From Bacteroidota bacterium (GTDB taxonomy: Bacteria; Bacteroidota; Bacteroidia; Chitinophagales; Chitinophagaceae), in NCBI GenBank assembly GCA_018268105.1, contig JAFDXG010000038.1, positions 1 through 64,000 on the forward strand: a DNA stretch of 64,000 nt. Reading direction: 5' to 3'. Position 1 is the first letter of the stretch. Each line of letters begins with the position of its first letter. The position numbers were made by a program, and so were the translations under genes. Positions 42,655 through 51,665 of the stretch are shown here, in pieces. The notes under the pieces are model-generated. The model saw only the letters and a list, made by a program, of their open reading frames with translations. It ran no database searches and was not told the origin of the DNA.

Positions 42655-43812
42655 TTACAATGTAAAATCCGTCCATTTTTCATTGCTGGTATTGCTTTTC
42701 ACTACACTGTCAATAAATGCCATTCCTCTCACTCCATCTGCGGCGGTGGGGAAATCCAGCATTTCTTCTGTCGGTTTAGTGCCATCAAGTTTTGCTGACA
42801 GGGTAAGGGCAAAATTTCTATAAATATTTCCAAACGCTTCAAGATAGCCCTCGGGATGACCCGCCGGCACCCGGGTATTGTGTTTGGCAAAACTGCTTAA
42901 ATAGCCGCCGCCTGTTCTGTATATTTCAGTGGGTTTATCCAGCCATTTAATCAGCAAAGAATTTGGTTCTTGCTGTGCCCATTCCAGTCCGCCTTTATCA
43001 CCATATATTTTTATTTTTAACGCATTCTCTTCCCCTGCTGCAATCTGCGATGCGATAAGTACACCCGCAGCGCCATTATCAAATTTCAGCAATACATTAC
43101 CATCATCATCCAGTCCGCGGCCTTCAACCATAATATTTAAATCGGCACATAATTTTGTAATATGCAATCCCGTAATATATTCGGCAAGGTGTGCAGCGTG
43201 TGTTCCAATATCGCCCATACTACCCGACTTTCCTGATTTTGAAGGATCAGTTCTCCAGGCTGCCTGTGCATTACCTTCTCTTTCAGTCAGGCGGGTGAGC
43301 CATCCCTGCGGATACTCCACAACTACTTTTTTTATTTTTCCTAAAGCGCCAGCCTTTACCATTTGTCTGGCTTGTTTTACCATTGGATAGCCGGAATAGG
43401 TATGTGTTAAGGCAAGCACCAGCCCCGTTTCTTCTACTTTTTTTTGCAGCTTTTTTGCCTCATCAAGGGTGAATGTCATGGGCTTTTCAATTACTACATT
43501 AAATCCATTATCGAGCGCTTCGTAAGCCGGGGCGAAGTGTACAAAGTTGGGAGTTACGATGGTTAAGAAATCCATTCTTTCTCCCGCAGGTAGTTTTGAT
43601 TCAGCTTTTATCATTTCCTGGTAAGTAAGATAGGTCCGGCTTTCAGGAAGAAATAATGATTTTGCAGAGTCTACCGCAATTTCCGCATTGTGACTCAATG
43701 CACCACAAGCTAATTCTACCAGGCCATCCATATTGGCAGCGATACGATGAACGGCGCCGATGAAGGCATCTTTGCCTCCGCCTACCATTCCCATTTTTAA
43801 TTTTCTGTTCAT
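42655..43812 (-). CDS. Gfo/Idh/MocA-family oxidoreductase
   Basis: A 385-aa cytosolic-type member: MGMVGGGKDAFIGA (about 7-20) in the Rossmann fold, VVIEKPMTFT for the catalytic Lys, and GSMGDIGTHAAHLAEYITG for the substrate His/Asp region. It is the first gene of the left operon (dehydrogenase, TIM epimerase, cytochrome c, DUF1080), which starts 209 bp from the divergent right operon. Likely oxidises or reduces a keto-sugar or related compound. Confidence 0.92.
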   Translation of the reverse strand: MNRKLKMGMVGGGKDAFIGAVHRIAANMDGLVELACGALSHNAEIAVDSAKSLFLPESRTYLTYQEMIKAESKLPAGERMDFLTIVTPNFVHFAPAYEALDNGFNVVIEKPMTFTLDEAKKLQKKVEETGLVLALTHTYSGYPMVKQARQMVKAGALGKIKKVVVEYPQGWLTRLTEREGNAQAAWRTDPSKSGKSGSMGDIGTHAAHLAEYITGLHITKLCADLNIMVEGRGLDDDGNVLLKFDNGAAGVLIASQIAAGEENALKIKIYGDKGGLEWAQQEPNSLLIKWLDKPTEIYRTGGGYLSSFAKHNTRVPAGHPEGYLEAFGNIYRNFALTLSAKLDGTKPTEEMLDFPTAADGVRGMAFIDSVVKSNTSNEKWTDFTL

Positions 43813-43952
43813 GAAAAAAATATTAACGTGATAAAAAATCAGAAGAGCGATAAAAATAAAACATTTACGTGTACTGTATTTTGTTTTTACCCGAAATAAT
43901 TTTATTTAAGTATATAGTGAATGTCTTATATGCATAAAGAGTCATTAAAAAT

Positions 43953-44031
43953 GTACACTTAACAATTAAAAGTGGACAGAATTATAAAACATTTACTAAC
44001 TTGAACGCTTTAATAACGATTATGTCCACTT
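43953..44031. promoter_or_regulatory. Repeated 8-bp site in the divergent control region
   Basis: GTACACTT (43953-43960) faces AAGTGGAC (43970-43977) as an inverted repeat with a 9-nt gap and one mismatch. A third copy, GTCCACTT, lies at 44024-44031 and overlaps the start of the right-hand operon. Three copies in 80 bp between two divergent sugar operons suggest a repressor or activator site. No regulator is encoded nearby. Confidence 0.4.
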
Positions 44032-44927
44032 CTTCAAAATATCCGCGCAGGCGCGCTATAAAGAATATTGTTCTTAGTTCTGTAACACTTGGTTCGCTCC
44101 CTGCCCTGGTTGTATCAGCAGATTCACGCAATAAGATAGACCCCCATTATATTATGAAAGGAAATATCAACCATTCCGTTTGTCGCTGGTGCTATGGTAA
44201 TATCCCGCTTGATGAGTTTTGTATAGCTGCTAAAAACATCGGTATCTCTGCCATTGACCTGGTAGGTCCAAAAGATTGGCCAACATTGCAGAAATACGGG
44301 TTATATTCAAGCATGTGTAATGGTGCAGAAATCAACCTTACTGATGGATGGAACCATACGGAATTTCACCCTCAATTGATTAAAAACTATTCAGAAATGA
44401 TCCCGATGGTTGCCGGTGCAGGATATAAACAATTGATTTGTTTCAGCGGTAGTCGCCGTAACCTAGATAATGAAACCGGCTGGAAAAACTGCGTTGACGG
44501 ATTGAAGCAGGTAATTGGGATTGCAGAAAAACACAAGGTTACACTGGTAATGGAATTGCTAAATAGTAAGGTTGATCATAAAGACTACCAGTGCGACAGA
44601 ACATCCTGGGGGGTAGAACTGGCAAAACGCATCGGTTCAGAAAATTTCAAACTGTTGTATGATATTTATCATATGCAGATTGATGAGGGAGATGTGATCC
44701 GGACTATCAGGGAAAATCATCAGTATATTTCGCATTATCACACCGGTGGTGTGCCAGGACGACGGGAAATCAATGACTCTCAGGAATTATATTATCCTGC
44801 TATAATGAGAGCAATCGTGGATCTTGGTTTTAAAGGGTATGTAGCGCAGGAATTTATACCCACACCTAAAGATGCAAAGGGGCAGATAGCGGCACTTGAA
44901 AGTGGGGTAAGAATTTGTGATGTATAA
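44022..44927 (+). CDS. Hydroxypyruvate-isomerase-like TIM-barrel protein with Tat-like leader
   Basis: A 301-aa protein from the ATG at 44022 (the frame also opens at 44001). The N-terminus PRRRAIKNIVLSSVTLGSLPA looks like a twin-arginine signal with an unusual RRRA. The barrel has LVMELLNSK, LLYDIYHMQIDEGD, YHTGGVPGR and YVAQEFIP, the metal-binding order of hydroxypyruvate isomerase/Hyi-like enzymes. It leads the right operon, 54 bp before the first GMC gene. If Tat-exported, it would act in the periplasm on the GMC product; this is inferred. Confidence 0.82.
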   Translation: MSTSSKYPRRRAIKNIVLSSVTLGSLPALVVSADSRNKIDPHYIMKGNINHSVCRWCYGNIPLDEFCIAAKNIGISAIDLVGPKDWPTLQKYGLYSSMCNGAEINLTDGWNHTEFHPQLIKNYSEMIPMVAGAGYKQLICFSGSRRNLDNETGWKNCVDGLKQVIGIAEKHKVTLVMELLNSKVDHKDYQCDRTSWGVELAKRIGSENFKLLYDIYHMQIDEGDVIRTIRENHQYISHYHTGGVPGRREINDSQELYYPAIMRAIVDLGFKGYVAQEFIPTPKDAKGQIAALESGVRICDV

Positions 44928-44981
44928 TTTTAGTTGTAAAACATTCATTCATAAATATTATAAAACTCAAAAAAGCACAAA

Positions 44982-46757
44982 ATGCCTGACAACGTTTACG
45001 ATGCCATAGTTATAGGTTCAGGGATTAGCGGCGGATGGGCTGCTAAAGAACTTGCTGAAAAAGGACTTAAAGTTTTGATGCTGGAACGTGGCCGCAATAT
45101 CGAACACGTGAAAGACTATGTGAATGCCAACAAAGCTCCATGGGAATTTCCGCACCGGGGTGGCAGAACGCAGCAAATGATCAAAGATTATCCTGTATTG
45201 AAAAGAGATTACCCGCTCAATGAAACCAATCTTGATTATTGGTGCAAAGATAAAGACAGTCCTTATACCGAAATCAAAAGGTTCGACTGGTTTCGCGGGT
45301 ATCATGTAGGTGGTCGTTCTCTGATGTGGGGGCGGCAAAGTTATCGCTGGAGCGATCTGGATTTTGAAGCCAATTCAAAAGAAGGTATTGCCATTGACTG
45401 GCCCGTTCGGTATAAAGAAATTGCTCCCTGGTACGATCATGTAGAACGGTTTGCCGGCATTAGTGGTTCAAAAGAGGGTCTTGTTGAGTTGCCCGATAGT
45501 CAGTTTCTTCCGCCTATGGAAATGACCTGTGTGGAAAAAGACGTGGCGGCAAGACTAAAGCAAAAATTTGACGGCAAAAGACACATGATTATTGGTCGTG
45601 TTGCTAATATTACTGTTCCTTTTGAAAGTCAGGGAAGATCAAGTTGTCAGTTTCGCAACAAATGCTGGCTGGGTTGCCCTTATGGTGCTTATTTCAGCAC
45701 ACAGTCCTCTACACTTCCGGCTGCAATGAAGACCGGTAACCTTACACTTCGTCCCTGGAGTATCGTTACAAAAATTCTTTACGACAAAGACAAGAAAAAA
45801 GCTACCGGTGTGGAAATACTGGATGGAGAAAACAATAAAACCTATACATATAATGCCAAAATTATTTTCCTTAACGCATCAGCCCTTAATAGTGCCTGGG
45901 TGCTAATGCAATCTGCAACTGATGTTTGGCCTGATGGACTTGGCAGCAGCAGCGGTGAACTCGGTCACAATGTAATGGATCACCACCTGGGTGTAGGTGC
46001 AGGCGGTATAGTGGAAGGTTATGAAGACAAATATTATTTCGGCCGCCGTGCCAATGGTATATACATTCCACGGTATCGTAATTTCTTTGGCGATAAAAGA
46101 GATTATCTCCGTGGCTTTGGCTACCAGGGCGGTGGAAGCAGGGGCGGATACAGCCGTTCCGCCGAAGAAGTATCCCTGGGGGCGGAGTTGAAAGATATGC
46201 TGGTAGAACCCGGAACATGGACAATGGGAATTGGGGGATTTGGAGAAACTTTGCCTTATCATGAAAACAGGGTTTATATTGATAAGAATACTTATGGCGA
46301 TAAGATGGAACAGTTTAATGACCCTGTTACCGGCAAAGATCTGGGTATGCGACCCGTACCTGATAAGAATGGTAAACCACGGGTAGACAAATGGGGATTG
46401 CCGGTACTGGCGATGGATGTAGAGTATAAAGAAAACGAAAAGAAGATGCGCAAGGATATGCTGAATGATGCTATAGAAATGCTGGAAGCGGCTGGTGTTA
46501 AAAATGTAAAAGGGCGTGAAGGGGATGGCACCCTCGGCAGAGGCATACATGAAATGGGTACAGCGCGTATGGGTAAAGACCCTAAAACTTCTGTGCTGAA
46601 TAAGTTTAATCAGGTATGGGATGCCCCGAACGTTTTTGTTACAGACGGTGCTTTCATGACTTCTGCCTCATGTGTAAACCCATCGCTTACTTATATGGCT
46701 TTTACTGCGAGGGCCGCCGATCATGCCGTAAGCGAATTGAAAAAAGGAAATCTTTAA
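44982..46757 (+). CDS. GMC-family FAD dehydrogenase with Fe-S-type Cys motif (subunit 1)
   Basis: A 591-aa flavoprotein. The N-terminal FAD motif GSGISGG (12-18) and Glu35 bind FAD. The C-terminal catalytic pair is His523 (HEMGTARMG) and Asn566 (CVNPS). Cys222, Cys228 and Cys232 in CQFRNKCWLGC are spaced 6 and 4, as reported for the [3Fe-4S] cluster of Burkholderia FAD glucose dehydrogenase alpha-subunit. The enzyme should oxidise a sugar hydroxyl and pass electrons outward. No signal peptide, so export would need a partner; the small subunit downstream carries one. About 24 bp before its paralogue. Substrate unknown; sugar C3 oxidation is inferred from context. Confidence 0.9.
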   Translation: MPDNVYDAIVIGSGISGGWAAKELAEKGLKVLMLERGRNIEHVKDYVNANKAPWEFPHRGGRTQQMIKDYPVLKRDYPLNETNLDYWCKDKDSPYTEIKRFDWFRGYHVGGRSLMWGRQSYRWSDLDFEANSKEGIAIDWPVRYKEIAPWYDHVERFAGISGSKEGLVELPDSQFLPPMEMTCVEKDVAARLKQKFDGKRHMIIGRVANITVPFESQGRSSCQFRNKCWLGCPYGAYFSTQSSTLPAAMKTGNLTLRPWSIVTKILYDKDKKKATGVEILDGENNKTYTYNAKIIFLNASALNSAWVLMQSATDVWPDGLGSSSGELGHNVMDHHLGVGAGGIVEGYEDKYYFGRRANGIYIPRYRNFFGDKRDYLRGFGYQGGGSRGGYSRSAEEVSLGAELKDMLVEPGTWTMGIGGFGETLPYHENRVYIDKNTYGDKMEQFNDPVTGKDLGMRPVPDKNGKPRVDKWGLPVLAMDVEYKENEKKMRKDMLNDAIEMLEAAGVKNVKGREGDGTLGRGIHEMGTARMGKDPKTSVLNKFNQVWDAPNVFVTDGAFMTSASCVNPSLTYMAFTARAADHAVSELKKGNL

Positions 46758-46780
46758 AAAGTTGATAAAATAAATTTATC

Positions 46781-48493
46781 ATGCCAAATGATAGTACCAA
46801 TATCAACAATAAAGCTGTGTCTCAGAATACCTACGATGCCATTGTAGTAGGCTCAGGCATCAGTGGGGGGTGGGCAGCTAAAGAGCTTTGTGAAAAGGGC
46901 TTGAAAACCCTTGTGCTGGAAAGAGGAAGAAATGTTGAGCATATAAAAGATTATACCGGCACATTGCTCAACCCCTGGGAACTGAAACACCACGGCAATA
47001 TTACACAGGAGAATAGAAAAGATAGTCCTATTCAAAGTAAATGCTATGCCTATAACGAGGTCTCGAAACATTTTTTTGTAAATGATAATGACAACCCTTA
47101 CACCCAGGTAAAACCTTTCGACTGGATAAGGGGCTATCATGTAGGTGGCCGCTCGTTGACCTGGGGAAGGCAATGTTATCGCTGGAGCGATATTGATTTT
47201 GAAGCCAACGCAAAAGATGGACATGGCGTGGATTGGCCAATTAGGTACAAAGATATAGCCCCCTGGTACGATTATGTAGAACCCTTTGTGGGTATAAGCG
47301 GTTCTGTAGAAAGGCTTCCTCAGTTGCCTGATGGAAAGTTTTTGCCCCCAATGGAAATGAACTGTCTTGAAAAATTTGTAGCGGAAAGGATACAAAAAGA
47401 ATTTTCAGACGGCAGAAGAATGATCATTGGGCGAACAGCTAATCATACAGAAAGAGTGGGTGAAAGGGGGCCTTGTATGTATAGAAATAAATGTCATGAA
47501 GGTTGTCCTTATGCAGGGTATTTCAGCAGTAATGCGGCTACACTGCCGGCAGCCCAAAAAACCGGCAATCTCACCCTTCGTCCTTTTTCGATCGTCTCTG
47601 AGGTAATTTACGATAAAGAAAATAAAAGGGCTAAGGGTATCCGCATCATTGATGCTGAAACCATGAAAACGGAAGAATATTTTGCTAAAATAATCTTCCT
47701 TAATGCATCCACTTTGGGCACTGCAATGATATTACTGAATTCTGTATCTGATGCTTTCCCGAATGGGCTGGGCAATAGCAGCGAACAGGTAGGCCATAAT
47801 CTTATGGACCATCATTATGGTGTAGGAGCTAGTGGTTCATACGATGGTTTTCAGGATAAATATTTTTACGGAAGAAGACCCAATGGCGTTTATATACCGC
47901 GTTTTCGCAATATCAGCGAAAAGACAAAACGAAACGATTACGTAAGAGGATTTGGATACCAGGGCGGCGCCTCAAGGGGTAGAAAGTGGACTGCAGATGG
48001 TGTGGGAGTGGAATTGAAAGACCAATTGCTTGAACCTGGTGACTGGGGAATGGGGATAGGATCGTGGGGCGAACATTTGCCATATTACGAAAACAAAGCA
48101 ACACTCAATAAAGATAAAAAAGACAAATGGGGGCTGCCTACCTTGGATATTGATTGCGAGTTTAAAGCTAATGAAATGGCTATGCGCAAAGACATGATGA
48201 ACAGTGCTGCGGAAATGCTTGAAAAAGCAGGTTTGAAAAATGTGAGCACTTATGATAGTAAGCCGGCACCGGGATTTTGTATCCACGAAATGGGCACTGC
48301 CCGTATGGGACGCGATCCTAAAACATCTGTACTGAATGGCTTTAATCAAATGCACGAAGTGAAAAATGTATTTATTACAGACGGAGCCTGTATGGCTTCT
48401 TCCGCCTGTCAAAATCCATCAATCACCTACATGGCATTAACAGCAAGGGCAGTTGATTTTGCCGTAAAAGAGCTGAAGAAAAATAATATATAA
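46781..48493 (+). CDS. GMC-family FAD dehydrogenase with Fe-S-type Cys motif (subunit 2)
   Basis: A 570-aa close paralogue of the preceding gene; they share long blocks, e.g. FDWxRGYHVGGRSL. FAD motif GSGISGG (24-30); catalytic His502 and Asn545; Cys232/238/242 in CMYRNKCHEGC with the same 6 and 4 spacing. It lacks an insertion near residue 440 present in the first copy, and so may differ in substrate or act as a second catalytic chain. Its stop is 78 bp before the small subunit. Confidence 0.9.
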   Translation: MPNDSTNINNKAVSQNTYDAIVVGSGISGGWAAKELCEKGLKTLVLERGRNVEHIKDYTGTLLNPWELKHHGNITQENRKDSPIQSKCYAYNEVSKHFFVNDNDNPYTQVKPFDWIRGYHVGGRSLTWGRQCYRWSDIDFEANAKDGHGVDWPIRYKDIAPWYDYVEPFVGISGSVERLPQLPDGKFLPPMEMNCLEKFVAERIQKEFSDGRRMIIGRTANHTERVGERGPCMYRNKCHEGCPYAGYFSSNAATLPAAQKTGNLTLRPFSIVSEVIYDKENKRAKGIRIIDAETMKTEEYFAKIIFLNASTLGTAMILLNSVSDAFPNGLGNSSEQVGHNLMDHHYGVGASGSYDGFQDKYFYGRRPNGVYIPRFRNISEKTKRNDYVRGFGYQGGASRGRKWTADGVGVELKDQLLEPGDWGMGIGSWGEHLPYYENKATLNKDKKDKWGLPTLDIDCEFKANEMAMRKDMMNSAAEMLEKAGLKNVSTYDSKPAPGFCIHEMGTARMGRDPKTSVLNGFNQMHEVKNVFITDGACMASSACQNPSITYMALTARAVDFAVKELKKNNI

Positions 48494-48571
48494 TGGAAAA
48501 GGCCGGCATGCCTGGTAATAACTTTTTAAAATTGAACAACAAATTATTTTTGATTTATTAAAATATCAATT

Positions 48572-49147
48572 ATGAACAGACGCGACGCATTATCCAGGGT
48601 TGCCCTTATACTGGGGGGCACCGTAATAGGTGCAAATGTTTTCCTGGAAGGTTGTACCCCATCAGACAAGAAGGCTTCCGATGTAAATTTGGCTTTTACA
48701 CCTGCGGACATAGCTTACCTGGATGAAATAGCCGAAACCATTATTCCTGCCACAAATACCCCGGGTGCAAAAGCTGCAAAGGTGGGCGCTTTCATGACTG
48801 TAATGGTAAATGACTGTTATGATGAAAATGATCAAAAAGTGTTTAAAGCAGGAATGAAAACACTTGATGAAGCCTGCAAAAAGAAAACAGGGAAAACTTT
48901 TATGGATGTAAGTCCTGAAGAAAGAAAAGCCTTGCTGACTGCGATTGACAAAGAAGCAAAGGATTATGCAGCTTCAGCCAAAACAAGCGATCCCAAACAT
49001 TATTTCAGGATGATGAAAGAACTCACCCTGCTGGGGTATTTCACTTCTGAGCCTGGCGCTACTCAAGCGTTGCGTTATGTAGCCGTTCCCGGAAAGTATG
49101 AGGGTTGCATAGATTATAAAAAAGGTGACAGGGCCTGGGCTACTTAG
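48572..49147 (+). CDS. Gluconate 2-dehydrogenase subunit 3-family Tat lipoprotein (small subunit)
   Basis: A 191-aa protein. A twin-arginine leader (NRRDALSRVALILGG) runs into a lipobox-like FLEGC (Cys28), so it is probably Tat-exported and lipidated. The core (DIAYLDEIAETIIPATNTPGAKAA ... YFTSEPGATQALRYV) is the subunit 3 domain. In known FAD sugar dehydrogenases this subunit escorts the folded flavin subunit through Tat. It likely does so for both GMC proteins. A strong terminator follows. Confidence 0.9.
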   Translation: MNRRDALSRVALILGGTVIGANVFLEGCTPSDKKASDVNLAFTPADIAYLDEIAETIIPATNTPGAKAAKVGAFMTVMVNDCYDENDQKVFKAGMKTLDEACKKKTGKTFMDVSPEERKALLTAIDKEAKDYAASAKTSDPKHYFRMMKELTLLGYFTSEPGATQALRYVAVPGKYEGCIDYKKGDRAWAT

Positions 49148-49174
49148 TTCAATTATATTTCTTTATTATCACAG

Positions 49175-49200
49175 ACCATCCTTAGTTGGATGGTTTTTTT
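49175..49200 (+). terminator. Rho-independent terminator of the GMC operon
   Basis: ACCATCC (49175-49181), 6-nt loop, GGATGGT (49188-49194), then a T-run. It is 28 bp after the small-subunit stop and separates this operon from the PmoA-like gene. Confidence 0.9.
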
Positions 49201-49366
49201 ATGGCTTTAATTTCTGATTACATACATACCATCAGGTATCGAATCATCATTAATCATTAAAACTGATTCGGAATTTTAATTAATCACTTCAAGCAGAAAC
49301 GCTTACACAGAAATACAGGAATAAATAATAAATTTGAAAATACTGTCTAATTCTAAATACGAAAAC

Positions 49367-50431
49367 ATGAAGTATTTACTACCCTGCATATGTATTCTTT
49401 ATATGTTCACTTCCTGCGGAACCTCCGCAAAACAGTCACAGGCTCAATCTCCACGAAAAGCAGTATGGATTAGCTTTGTAAAAAAAGAAGCGGAAAAGAA
49501 GGTTGATGTAATGATTGGTGGAAAGTTATTTACTTCTTATATGTGGCCGGATACGATATACAAGCCAATTTTATATCCGGTTCTTACGGCTATGGGTACC
49601 CCTGTTACCCGAGGATACCCTATTCACCCAAGGCCCGGGGAGCGCACAGACCATCGTCACCAGGTAGGTATATGGCTGAATTACGGCAATATAAACGGTT
49701 ATGATTTTTGGGGCAATGGTACCGAGGAAATCCGTCAGGTTAAACTCGGCACTGTAAAACAACTGAGTATTGACAGCGCTATTGATGGAAATGGTGAAGG
49801 AGTATTAAAAGTTTCTGCAAGCTGGGTGGCCGATTCTGGAAAAGAATTACTAAGAGAAAAAACCACCTACCATTTCATAGCCGACAGTACCACCCGTATT
49901 ATAGATCGCATCACTACTCTAACCGCTACAGGTGGGCGTGTTGATTTTCCCGATACCAAAGAAGGAAGTCTTGGAATGCGTGTGGCACGCCAGCTTGAAA
50001 TGCCTTCAGATGAAGCAATCACTCTGCTTGATGCACAGGGTGTACCCACTACAGTGAAAGCTATGTCGAACGAAGGTGTTACCGGAAACTACCGGAGCAG
50101 TGAAGGTATTACCGGGATAAATGTTTGGGGAACCAGAGCCAGATGGATGGACCTGTATGGAAATATAGACAATGAGAAAATATCAGTTGTAATTTGTGAT
50201 CACCCCGGCAATCTTAGCTATCCTACCTACTGGCATGCCCGTGGGTATGGTTTATTTGCCGCAAATCCATTTGGTGTAAAAGATTTTACAAAAGGGAAAG
50301 ACACACTGAATTATTCTATTGCACCTGGCAAATCACTCACACTCCGTTACCGTTTTATTATCAGTTCAGGACAATTTTTGACAGACCAATCCATAAATAC
50401 TTATGCAGACGAATTTGCCAAAAAGTACTAA
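49367..50431 (+). CDS. PmoA-family (DUF6807-like) lipoprotein
   Basis: About 354 aa from the ATG at 49367; lipobox FTSC (Cys16) after a short leader. The in-frame TTG at 49334 adds 11 polar residues and is rejected. Core motifs PIHPRPGERTDHRHQVGIW and INGYDFWG near residues 85-130 are typical of the family called methane oxygenase PmoA-like, which is not a methane enzyme; it is frequent in sugar-acid and oxidised-sugar loci. Its function is unknown. The next gene overlaps it by 29 bp, so translation is probably coupled. Confidence 0.8.
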   Translation: MKYLLPCICILYMFTSCGTSAKQSQAQSPRKAVWISFVKKEAEKKVDVMIGGKLFTSYMWPDTIYKPILYPVLTAMGTPVTRGYPIHPRPGERTDHRHQVGIWLNYGNINGYDFWGNGTEEIRQVKLGTVKQLSIDSAIDGNGEGVLKVSASWVADSGKELLREKTTYHFIADSTTRIIDRITTLTATGGRVDFPDTKEGSLGMRVARQLEMPSDEAITLLDAQGVPTTVKAMSNEGVTGNYRSSEGITGINVWGTRARWMDLYGNIDNEKISVVICDHPGNLSYPTYWHARGYGLFAANPFGVKDFTKGKDTLNYSIAPGKSLTLRYRFIISSGQFLTDQSINTYADEFAKKY

Positions 50432-51608
50432 TATATCCAGGAAGCTGCCGGTAAGGTTACTTTCGATAGATGTGTTGAGGGCGGTTACTATGTTCTTCAT
50501 GATTTTTGTAAACGACGTAGATGGCGTGCAGCATATACCGCAATGGATTAAGCATGTCTCTGCCAATGCCGATGGATTAGGTTTCGCGGATACCATATTC
50601 CCTGTTTTTCTTTTCATAGTGGGACTATCTCTGCCATTTGCCATTAAAAAAAGATTAAACAAAGGAGATTCTTTCCAGAGTATAGCCTTTCATATACTCG
50701 CAAGGTCGCTGGCGCTGCTGGTAATGGGTTTTCTTCATGTAAACCTTGAGAACTACAACAATACCGCATTACTGCCGAAAGCAGTTTGGGAAATCCTGAT
50801 CACTGTCGGTTTTTTTCTTATTTGGCTGGATTATCCCGGAGAATTAAAAAAAACAACACAGTATCTTTTGCAGGCCGCAGGAATAATACTTCTGCTGGTT
50901 ATGGCATTCCTTTTCAAAGGTGGCAGGGAAGGAGAAATTGTAGGACTTAAACCTTATTGGTGGGGGATTCTGGGTATCATCGGGTGGGCTTATCTTGTTT
51001 GTGCATTGCTGTTCCTGTTTTCAAAAGGCAGGCTCAATGCCCAAATTGTTTTCTTCGCGGTTCTTTTCGTCCTTAATCTTTTGTATTGCACGGGTTTGTT
51101 GAAATATCATCTTCCTGTGATTGGCAATGCGGCTTCGCCTGCATTAACTATGGCTGGTGTTGTAATATCGCTGTTGTATTCCAAATTGGCGGAAATGGGC
51201 AAAGATAAATTGTTGTGGGGCTTGTTTATAACTATTGGAATAGCCATGCTTATCATTGGTTTTGTGGTTCGCCCTTATGCCGATGGTATTTCTAAAATAC
51301 GCGCCACCACAGCATGGATATCTATCTGTATCGGCATTGGTACGCTGTTGTTTGTACTGCTGATTTACCTTGTAGATTTAAAAGGAAACCAGCATTGGTT
51401 TAAAGCTATCCGCCCTGCAGGGACCAGTACATTAACCTGCTATTTAATTCCCTATCTTCTTTATTCGGTGTATGTTTTAGCAGGTTTCCGCTATCCTCAG
51501 TTTTTAAATGAAGGCTTGGGCGGTATCATTCGCTCTTTTGCTGTTTCTTTTATTGTTATATGGATTGGCGGTGTACTGGAGAAAAAGAAACTCAGGCTGA
51601 AAATATAG
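50403..51608 (+). CDS. DUF5009/COG4299-type membrane acyltransferase-like protein
   Basis: A 401-aa protein with about 10-12 membrane helices. The N-terminal RLLSIDVLRAVTMFFMIFVND, then FADTIFPVFLFIVGLSLPFAIKKR, and a His/Arg pattern later, are those of the heparan-alpha-glucosaminide N-acetyltransferase-like family. It would transfer acetyl groups onto sugars across the inner membrane. The 29-bp overlap with the PmoA-like gene is large but the frame is strong. In the same direction as the GMC operon but after its terminator. Confidence 0.85.
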   Translation: MQTNLPKSTNISRKLPVRLLSIDVLRAVTMFFMIFVNDVDGVQHIPQWIKHVSANADGLGFADTIFPVFLFIVGLSLPFAIKKRLNKGDSFQSIAFHILARSLALLVMGFLHVNLENYNNTALLPKAVWEILITVGFFLIWLDYPGELKKTTQYLLQAAGIILLLVMAFLFKGGREGEIVGLKPYWWGILGIIGWAYLVCALLFLFSKGRLNAQIVFFAVLFVLNLLYCTGLLKYHLPVIGNAASPALTMAGVVISLLYSKLAEMGKDKLLWGLFITIGIAMLIIGFVVRPYADGISKIRATTAWISICIGIGTLLFVLLIYLVDLKGNQHWFKAIRPAGTSTLTCYLIPYLLYSVYVLAGFRYPQFLNEGLGGIIRSFAVSFIVIWIGGVLEKKKLRLKI

Positions 51609-51665
51609 AGATGGTTAAACTAAAACTGATGGTTTTTTATTCCTTACAGCACATTATATTTTCAT

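Noticed and set aside
45903..46550. 215-codon frame opposite the first GMC gene
   Set aside because: Antisense shadow; the GMC frame has clear cofactor motifs.
46781..48493. Second GMC gene as an assembly duplicate of the first
   Set aside because: Clearly diverged at protein and DNA level, with an internal length difference; a real paralogue.
49367..50431. PmoA name taken as methane monooxygenase
   Set aside because: The family name is misleading; there is no copper-site or membrane PmoA topology, and the protein is a soluble lipoprotein.
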